Source: Acidobacteriota bacterium (GTDB taxonomy: Bacteria > Acidobacteriota > Blastocatellia > RBC074). Taken from it: a stretch of 38,096 nucleotides of DNA. Shown one piece after another: positions 32,751-38,096 of the stretch. The stretch covers positions 1-38,096 of the forward strand of contig JAJVID010000150.1 of assembly GCA_022072205.1 (NCBI GenBank), written 5' to 3'. The number at the start of each line of letters is the position of its first letter. The first letter of the stretch is position 1. The notes beneath the pieces were generated by a model that made no database searches, was not told where the DNA came from, and saw only the letters and a list, made by a program, of their open reading frames with translations. The position numbers and the translations under genes were made by a program.

Positions 32751-33746
32751 TTAGCTGTTTATTTGATGAACAAGGTCCTGAACGAATGGCTTGGATGAAC
32801 CATAGCTTACGATTGCTATGTCCAGATCGGCATGTTTGTAGAGGTTCAAGGCGCGCTGGAGCGATTCGATAATCCAATCGCTCTGGTTGCCGAACGCCCC
32901 ACCACCGAGAAGCGTAAGGAACACTCTATTGTTCCCATTTCTATTCGAATTCAAGATCGCCGTACAAATCGTCGCTTCATAGGCAGCCTCAAGAACAAGT
33001 CGCGCGAATTCTGCCCAAAGACTCGATGAGTGATTGGAATATGCGACTGGCAGGGCGGAACAATAGACCTGCGAGACCAGACGCCCGGAAACATTGAGCG
33101 TCACTTGCGTATTCCACTGAATGCCGATTCGGAGCAACTGTCGCAATTTATCAAGTTCATCCTCGCTGGCGGATCGAAGTCGCTGCCCTATCTCGACCAA
33201 ACCGCTCTGCGTCGCCAGCGCGTAACCGTTTCTCATTTCCCAGAGACGGCTCTCGGAATTTCCCAACGCTTCTCCGATGTCCGCAAGACAATCAATCTGG
33301 TTGCCTGCTGATTGGCCAGTTTGCCCGTTTACCGTTGCAAAGTAGTTTCGGTAAATCGTCCCAGCGCCAGCCGCGATGGCGCACGCTGGCCCCTGTGTAC
33401 GATCATTTTCATAAACTCCCACACCATGTTCAGGCGTTACACTCGGCGATACCATTTCAAGCAGATTGAACTGAGAGGCCACTTGAAAAAGCGAACCGGC
33501 ATTCGATTCGTCTGTGTGCAAATGCTGGACGTTGGCGACGACTTCGCGTAACGATACTCGTCCGGCCTTATACTCGCTCGACCGGACACGTTCTCTCAGT
33601 TCAGCCAAAGACGGAGTTTCCAACTCGCCGCAAACGAACACCTTCTCGTTTACAAGAGATTTCAATGCGTTGCCCCGAACAGTGATATTCGTACGAACCT
33701 GCTGCGGAGATTCTTCAGTAAAACCGGTCAATTCTTCAAACCACAT
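32751..33746 (-). CDS. Conserved uncharacterised protein with macro-domain-like motifs
   Basis: This 331-residue cytosolic protein belongs to a family I recognise as widespread in bacteria and some eukaryotes but without an established function. Highly conserved stretches include ELETPSLAELRERV (41-54), FQVASQFNLLEM (87-98), TQGPACAIAAGAGTIYRNY (117-135), LWEMRNGYAL (168-177), CSALPVAYS (229-237), FARLVLEAAYEATI (247-260) and VFLTLLGGGAFGN (275-287), then a closing IVSYG. The order of an asparagine-containing N-terminal motif, a glycine-rich loop and a late GGGAFGN loop is reminiscent of ADP-ribose-binding macro domains. That link is my inference. It follows the PIN-gene remnant on the same strand and converges with the VWFA gene. 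Confidence 0.8.
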   Translation of the reverse strand: MWFEELTGFTEESPQQVRTNITVRGNALKSLVNEKVFVCGELETPSLAELRERVRSSEYKAGRVSLREVVANVQHLHTDESNAGSLFQVASQFNLLEMVSPSVTPEHGVGVYENDRTQGPACAIAAGAGTIYRNYFATVNGQTGQSAGNQIDCLADIGEALGNSESRLWEMRNGYALATQSGLVEIGQRLRSASEDELDKLRQLLRIGIQWNTQVTLNVSGRLVSQVYCSALPVAYSNHSSSLWAEFARLVLEAAYEATICTAILNSNRNGNNRVFLTLLGGGAFGNQSDWIIESLQRALNLYKHADLDIAIVSYGSSKPFVQDLVHQINS

Positions 33747-33875
33747 CAGTGAACTCCATAAAGCGACATAACGGCTTTGCCCACTCGATTCCAGGCGCAG
33801 TAGACCTTCCTGTCACTTCTGGGCGGCCTGCCACCCAAGCAGTGTGAACGAAAATGTAAAGCCAGGCCAGGCATT

Positions 33876-34100
33876 TCAACTAGCTTGCTTTCTCCGCCGG
33901 TCGCGTTCAAGCATCGCGTCAATGTCCTCTTTGGAAATCCAGTCCTAGACTTTCTGCGGCGTCTTCGGGCGCTGAAGTTCATCGAAGACCACTTGCGGGA
34001 CGATGATCTTGCCAAACGGACTTTCGATAATGTGACCGAGATCGGTTTCGATGAGATAACGGAGCGGCGACGTAAATGCGCTCGAATCTCGGATTGTCAT
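33876..34100 (-). pseudogene. Broken PIN-domain (VapC-like) gene
   Basis: The frame starts MTIRDSSAFTSPLRYLIETD and continues with FGKIIVPQVVFDELQRPKTP then QKV, an in-frame TAG, DWISKEDIDAMLERDRRRK and a final stop. The first part matches the opening half of PIN ribonucleases of the VapC/DUF3368 sort (a short beta-strand with acidic residues, then FG.IIVP..V.DEL). The internal stop, the missing C-terminal half with its remaining acidic catalytic residues, and the absence of an antitoxin partner indicate a dead gene. Its ATG overlaps the trpF stop in an ATGA (34097-34100). Confidence 0.6.
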
Positions 34101-34765
34101 CCGAACCTTTCCAAAGCTTCAAAGAAACGCGCCAGCTTCTCTTCATCCAACCAGCCGTTGGTCCGAACGCCGCTGCAAAGATCGAGTCCGAACGGCCCGA
34201 CATCGCGCCTGGCCTCGGCGACGTTGTCCGGCCTCAATCCTCCGGCGAGAAAGATCGGGACATCAACCGCTTCACGAATTTTGCGGCTGATCGTCCAATC
34301 GTGCGTGCGCCCTGTGCCTCCGAGTTCCTTCACCGCCAGCTTCTGATTTCCCGAATCGAGCAGGATTGCGTCAACACTGCGCGCAACGGTCACCGCCTCC
34401 TCGATTGATTCCTCGCCGCAGACGTGAATCACCTGCACAATCGAAACGCCCGGCAGCGCGCGGCGCAGATCGTCGTAGCTTCCTCGCTCCAAACGATCAA
34501 CAATCTGCACCGTGTTGGTTCTGAGTCTTCGCTGCTGCTCGATGATCGAGTCAGCGTCCTGAAGGCTTGTGAGCAGAAACGTCGCGATTGGCGGCGGCGT
34601 GCGCGCGGCGATTTCGGCGATCAAATCCTCTTCAATCACGCCGGGACCGCTCGGCATTGACGAAACCAATCCCAGCGCCGACGCGCCCTGACGGATCGCC
34701 AACTCGGCTTCTTCGAGGCTGCTGATGCAACAAACTTTGACTCGCGGTCTGGCAGATGCCTGCAT
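34097..34765 (-). CDS. trpF: Phosphoribosylanthranilate isomerase-like protein TrpF
   Basis: This 222-residue (beta/alpha)8-barrel catalyses, in the tryptophan pathway, rearrangement of phosphoribosylanthranilate. Expected signatures are present: the early catalytic cysteine region KVCCISS (Cys12/Cys13), the catalytic aspartate in AILLDSG (Asp137), GGTGRTHDW (149-157) and the phosphate-binding FLAGGLRPDNV (172-182), ending with DLCSGVRTNGWLDEEKL. The usual motif is KICG, so the Cys-Cys variant is slightly divergent. The isomerase is therefore likely but a side-family function is possible. The ATG at 34765 follows the methyltransferase stop by one base. The longer frame starting at 34798 overlaps that gene. 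No other trp gene is in the window, so it is an orphan member of the pathway here. Confidence 0.82.
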   Translation of the reverse strand: MQASARPRVKVCCISSLEEAELAIRQGASALGLVSSMPSGPGVIEEDLIAEIAARTPPPIATFLLTSLQDADSIIEQQRRLRTNTVQIVDRLERGSYDDLRRALPGVSIVQVIHVCGEESIEEAVTVARSVDAILLDSGNQKLAVKELGGTGRTHDWTISRKIREAVDVPIFLAGGLRPDNVAEARRDVGPFGLDLCSGVRTNGWLDEEKLARFFEALERFG

Positions 34766-34766
34766 G

Positions 34767-35507
34767 TCATTTCCTCGCCAGGTAAAAGATCCTGCCATCG
34801 CTCAGCGTGAAGCCGAATTCGCGCCGCGCGTCGTAAGTCCTGACGCGGCTGAACCCGCATTCTGCCAACGCTGCGATCACTTCGTCCGGGTCGTAATAAC
34901 GCTGGAACAAAGTCATATCCGAACGCCGCCAGGCCGCGCCTTCCGGCGTGAACATCGTCAAGTCATAACGCTTCAGCTTCTCTTCCGGCTCGTAGCTGGC
35001 GCGCACGATGCAAACATGATCTTCCTCGACCATCTCAAGCGAATTGCCCATCAACTCCGATTCGTCTTCCAGATTGAGGTCGAAAAGAAATATGCCGTAA
35101 TCGTCCAGCGACGCATGAACATTGCTGAAGACCGTCTTCAACTCCTCATACTCCATCACGTGGTTGAGGCTGTCGAAGGCCGAGATCACGGCCTGGAATT
35201 TGTCAGGAAGGTTGAAAGTGCGCGCGTCGCCATGAATGAATTCGGCGTCAGGCGCGTTTTCGCGTGCGAATCTCAACATCGCCTCCGAACCGTCAATACC
35301 AGTCACTTGGTAGCCGTGATCGGTCAGCCCTCTCGCAATCTGCCCCGTGCCGCAGCACAGGTCGAGAATGCGGCAGCCCGCTGGCAAATGCGGAAAGAGA
35401 ATAACGTTGAAGATCGCAAGCGCCGGGCGGCTGTATTCGCCGCCCCAGTATTTGTTGTAGAACCACGCGAAGTGGTCGTATTCGGAGTAAATCTCTGCTG
35501 CCTGCAT
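34767..35507 (-). CDS. Class I SAM-dependent methyltransferase
   Basis: This 246-residue cytosolic methyltransferase has a Rossmann fold, with motif [14 protein letters not shown] (about 48-60), the acidic motif II end [11 protein letters not shown] and motif IV-like [14 protein letters not shown]. The C-terminal region has the [17 protein letters not shown] and [11 protein letters not shown] segments common in the small-molecule methyltransferase group. The substrate cannot be inferred. The stop is one base from the trpF start, and the gene begins nine bases after the P1 peptidase stop, so peptidase, methyltransferase and trpF-like genes appear to form one transcription unit. Confidence 0.88.
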   Translation of the reverse strand: MQAAEIYSEYDHFAWFYNKYWGGEYSRPALAIFNVILFPHLPAGCRILDLCCGTGQIARGLTDHGYQVTGIDGSEAMLRFARENAPDAEFIHGDARTFNLPDKFQAVISAFDSLNHVMEYEELKTVFSNVHASLDDYGIFLFDLNLEDESELMGNSLEMVEEDHVCIVRASYEPEEKLKRYDLTMFTPEGAAWRRSDMTLFQRYYDPDEVIAALAECGFSRVRTYDARREFGFTLSDGRIFYLARK

Positions 35508-35516
35508 CGCGCCCCG

Positions 35517-36716
35517 CTACTTCTTCGGTTCGACCAGCCGGTTGTATTTCTTCAACACTTCGCGCAAGCGGTCGTGCGGCAACGCGACGACTTTGTGATC
35601 GTCACGCCCGACCATCGTTTCGGCGGCGACCAACGCGTTGATGATCGCTTCCTCGACGGCCTGCACGGTCGCGTCAAACAGAGGACTCATCCGGTCGTTG
35701 GGCAGCATGGAGAGCTGGGCAAGCTGGGCCGGCCCGGTTGATTGCCCGGCGTTCGGATTGGCCGTCGAAAAGGCAATGAAGATGTCGCCGGAACCGTTGC
35801 CCGCCGTGCTGCCCGTGCGCGCCAATCCCATCGCGGCGCGGCGGGCCAGCCGTTTCAATTGATGCGCGACGAGCGGCGCATCGGTGGCGACGACGATGAT
35901 GATCGAACCGTTTTCGCGAGGACGGAACGCGCCTTCGGCAAGTTCCCGGCCCACAGGCGCGCCAGCGATTGTCAGTTGATGGCGCGACCCGAAATTCGAC
36001 TGAACCAGCGCGCCGACGGTGTAACCGCCCTGCCGCTCGGCCAGTTTCCTGGACGCCGTGCCGATACCGCCTTTGAATTCAAAACAGATCATCCCCGTGC
36101 CGCCGCCGACGGCCCCCTCGGTGACCGGCCCTGATTTCGCGCTGTCCAGAGCGTCAAAAACGTGATTTTGTTTCACGTGAAATCCGCTAATGTCGTTGAG
36201 CCAGCCGTCGTAGGTCTCGGCGACGACGGGCAGCCCCCACGGTTGCATCGTTTTGCCGAATTGCCGCAACTGCCATGCGATCACGGCGTCGCGCACCACG
36301 CCCACGCTCGACGTGTTGGTGATCATTACCGGGCCTTCCAGAAAACCGGATTCTTCGATCCACGTCGTGCCGGTCATCTCGCCGTTGCCGTTGAGCGAAA
36401 ACCACCCGGCGAAGACCGGGTCGTTTGACGATTTGCCGCGCGGGTGAATGGCCGTGACGCCCGTGCGGACGGGGCCTTTGCCGACTTCCAGTTTGCCCTC
36501 ACCCGAAATCAGCGTCGTATGGCCGACCTCGACGCCTTTGACATCGGTGATCGCATTGAGCGCGCCCGGAGTCCCGTCGAACGGAACGCCCAGATCACGC
36601 GCTCGTGGTTTCGTTGGTGTTTGAGAATTGCCCTGCGCCGTCATAATTTGAAAAGTTACTGCCAGAATTAACAGCAAGCTGAAGAAATCCGCGAGAATCC
36701 GCTGCATCCGCGTCAT
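35517..36716 (-). CDS. P1-family peptidase (DmpA-like aminopeptidase), exported
   Basis: This 399-residue Ntn-hydrolase of the S58/DmpA family has an N-terminal signal or anchor sequence (about residues 8-28). Members self-cleave before a serine or threonine that becomes the N-terminal nucleophile of the mature beta-subunit. The expected site is NGSIIIVVATDAPL (270-283), with Ser271 as nucleophile. Other conserved parts are NAITDVKGVEVGHTT near 54-68, TAIHPRG, and GAVGGGTGMICFEFKGGIG (201-219). Substrates are short peptides with D- or beta-amino acids or N-terminal residues. AGGGAG lies ahead of the ATG at 36716. It leads the three-gene unit with the methyltransferase and trpF and is divergent from the SDR gene. 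Confidence 0.92.
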   Translation of the reverse strand: MTRMQRILADFFSLLLILAVTFQIMTAQGNSQTPTKPRARDLGVPFDGTPGALNAITDVKGVEVGHTTLISGEGKLEVGKGPVRTGVTAIHPRGKSSNDPVFAGWFSLNGNGEMTGTTWIEESGFLEGPVMITNTSSVGVVRDAVIAWQLRQFGKTMQPWGLPVVAETYDGWLNDISGFHVKQNHVFDALDSAKSGPVTEGAVGGGTGMICFEFKGGIGTASRKLAERQGGYTVGALVQSNFGSRHQLTIAGAPVGRELAEGAFRPRENGSIIIVVATDAPLVAHQLKRLARRAAMGLARTGSTAGNGSGDIFIAFSTANPNAGQSTGPAQLAQLSMLPNDRMSPLFDATVQAVEEAIINALVAAETMVGRDDHKVVALPHDRLREVLKKYNRLVEPKK

Positions 36717-36777
36717 CAGTGTTCTATCTCCCTTCTGAAATTTGTCGGGCTTCGGCTAAACTGCGCTCGGTTTTCGG

Positions 36778-36887
36778 AAACCTGGGCGCGCCTCGCTTCC
36801 AGCGTGCTGGCTCGGCAAGGGGCGGATTGAAAAGGAAAAGGCCTGCTACGAAAGCCAGCACGCTGGAAGCGAGGCGCGCCCAGGTTT
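36778..36887. repeat. 35-bp perfect inverted repeat between divergent genes
   Basis: Bases 36778-36812 are the exact reverse complement of 36853-36887, with a 40-base non-repetitive loop. The arm starts AAACCTGGGCGCGCCTCG. It lies in the shared upstream region of the P1 peptidase gene (start 36716) and SDR gene (start 36919), an unusual place for a terminator-like hairpin. It resembles a small mobile palindromic element, though no target duplication is obvious. Confidence 0.9.
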
Positions 36888-36918
36888 ATCAATCGCGCGA
36901 ATCATCAGGGAGCACGCC

Positions 36919-37704
36919 ATGAATTTGCAAGACAAAGTTGTCATAGTCACTGGAGGCGCGAACGGCATAGGCCGCGCTCTGTGCAAACGCTTCGCCGCCG
37001 AGGGCGCGCGCGGCGTAGTTGTCTCCGATCTCGATTTCGACGCGGCCCGGCAGGTCGCCGATGAGATCAACGGGTTGGCCGTCAAAACCGATGTGGCTAA
37101 CGAAGCCGACATCATCGCGCTCGTCGCCAAAGCCAACGAGGCTTTCGGCCCTGTTGACCTTTTCTGCTCGAACGCGGGCATCGGCGGCATTCCCGGTTTT
37201 GAACAGGTCACGAACGAAGCCTGGCAAAACATCTGGGAAGTGAACGTGATGGCTCACATCTTCGCGGCGCGCGCTGTGCTGCCGCAGATGCTCGAACGCG
37301 GCGGCGGCTATCTGCTCAACACCGCGTCGGCTGCGGGCCTGCTCACTCAAATCGGCTCAGCGCCGTATTCGGTGACGAAGCACGCGGCTGTCGCATTCGC
37401 CGAATGGCTCTCGATCACTTACGGCGACCGCGGGATCAAAGTCTCCTGCCTGTGTCCGCAGGGCGTGAAGACGAACCTGCTGATGGCGAGCGCGGAGGCC
37501 GGAGCCGCCGGTTTCCTGCTCGCAGGCGCAATCGAACCGGAAGACGCAGCCGAAGCTGTCGTTCGTGGTTTGGCCGAAGAGAAATTCCTGATCCTGCCGC
37601 ACCCCGAAGTCGCCGAATATTTCCAGCGCAAGGCGAACGATTACGACCGCTGGCTGCGCGGAATGCGGCGATTGCAGGATCAAATCAATTCAGCGAAGGC
37701 ATGA
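36919..37704 (+). CDS. SDR-family NAD(P)-dependent oxidoreductase
   Basis: This 261-residue classical short-chain dehydrogenase/reductase has the nucleotide-binding motif TGGANGIG (11-18), an acidic Asp37 in VVSDLD favouring NAD, and NAG at 85-87. The catalytic residues are Ser137, Tyr150 and Lys154 (YSVTK). The C-terminal third has PQGVKTNLL and a substrate-binding helix, and the substrate is unknown. AGGGAG lies seven bases before the ATG. The histidine phosphatase gene begins three bases after its stop, so they are likely co-transcribed. The long inverted repeat at 36778-36887 lies immediately upstream, so the promoter must overlap or lie within it. Confidence 0.93.
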   Translation: MNLQDKVVIVTGGANGIGRALCKRFAAEGARGVVVSDLDFDAARQVADEINGLAVKTDVANEADIIALVAKANEAFGPVDLFCSNAGIGGIPGFEQVTNEAWQNIWEVNVMAHIFAARAVLPQMLERGGGYLLNTASAAGLLTQIGSAPYSVTKHAAVAFAEWLSITYGDRGIKVSCLCPQGVKTNLLMASAEAGAAGFLLAGAIEPEDAAEAVVRGLAEEKFLILPHPEVAEYFQRKANDYDRWLRGMRRLQDQINSAKA

Positions 37705-37707
37705 AAG

Positions 37708-38096
37708 ATGGGTTACCTGGTTTTAGTCCGGCACGGACAGTCGCGCACGTTCGAGAAAGAAAGCGACCAACTTTCGCAGTTGGGCGAAGAGCAGGCGCGA
37801 ATGCTCGGCAAATTCTGGATTCGGCAGAGCGTCGAGTTCGATGAAATCTATTCGGGCGCGCTCACGCGGCAGCGGCGCACGGCTGAGATCGCCGGTCAAT
37901 GCTTCATCGAAGCCGGTATGCGATGGCCTGAGCTTCAAACCTTGCCGGAGTTCAACGAGTACGACTCGAACGGGATTCTCAACAAGCTCGTTCCCGCGCT
38001 GGCCGCAAGCGACGCAGCGTTTCGTGAACTGGTCGAGGCCTTCGAGCGGAACAGACAAACGCCGGAGCGCAATCGCTATTTCCAAAAAATGTTCGA
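37708..38096 (+). CDS. Histidine phosphatase family protein, 3' end beyond the window
   Basis: This is the first 129 residues of a phosphoglycerate-mutase-like phosphatase. It begins MGYLVLVRHGQSRTF, with the phospho-accepting histidine in RHG (residues 8-10). It continues with QLSQLGEEQARMLGKFW and IYSGALTRQRRTAEI, the second catalytic arginine region. It starts three bases after the SDR stop. An ATG at 37701 is in another frame and is not used. The open frame runs off the right edge, so the second half is not visible. The substrate is unknown; family members dephosphorylate small metabolites or proteins. Confidence 0.9.
   Translation, partial: MGYLVLVRHGQSRTFEKESDQLSQLGEEQARMLGKFWIRQSVEFDEIYSGALTRQRRTAEIAGQCFIEAGMRWPELQTLPEFNEYDSNGILNKLVPALAASDAAFRELVEAFERNRQTPERNRYFQKMF

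Overview
The window is a stretch of bacterial chromosome, most likely from an Acidobacteriota member and probably the class Blastocatellia. This is inferred from gene content, not from a marker gene. The main clues are two secreted VWFA-related proteins of the acidobacterial type, a VIT/vWA protein, DinB-superfamily enzymes, a ResB/CcsA cytochrome c maturation pair, PQQ-propeller and OmpA-like envelope proteins, and a GC-rich but not extreme base composition. There are no tRNA or rRNA genes, no CRISPR array and no intact insertion sequence. Genes are short operons on both strands, separated by strong hairpin terminators and several long palindromes.

Layout: 1-3724 holds the 3' end of an agmatinase gene, a mycothiol-dependent-isomerase-like/DinB protein, a class II aldolase family protein and a secreted PQQ propeller with EF-hands. 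3777-5738 holds two small coiled-coil proteins, a four- to five-helix membrane protein and an AraC regulator. 5947-8661 holds a TPR protein, a DinB protein and radA. 8788-11481 holds a secreted PA-IL-like protein, a gene-free region that looks like a small RNA gene, and a VWFA protein. 11649-16642 holds an unknown Cys-containing protein, nusB, and an apparent rhomboid / 3-hydroxyacyl-CoA dehydrogenase / enoyl-CoA hydratase operon. 16868-20299 is resB-ccsA for cytochrome c maturation. 20389-21906 is a membrane glycosyltransferase interrupted in frame by a hairpin repeat.

22005-31402 is an envelope and secretion region. It contains a 1163-residue secreted multidomain protein, a 314-residue secreted relative, a VIT/vWA protein and an OmpA-family protein. 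The first two share a roughly 280-residue module present three times, which I cannot assign to a named domain. 31601-38096 holds another VWFA protein, a conserved protein of a widespread uncharacterised family with macro-domain-like motifs, a broken PIN-domain gene, trpF, a methyltransferase, a P1-type peptidase, and (divergently) an SDR dehydrogenase followed by the start of a histidine phosphatase gene.

Nothing here adds up to one obvious new defence or biosynthetic system. The best leads are the triplicated secreted module, the promoter/terminator-bounded RNA candidate at about 9850-10100, the period-7 hairpin accommodated inside a glycosyltransferase gene, the two gene remnants (DUF4351-like, PIN-like), and two very long perfect inverted repeats at 27435-27498 and 36778-36887.
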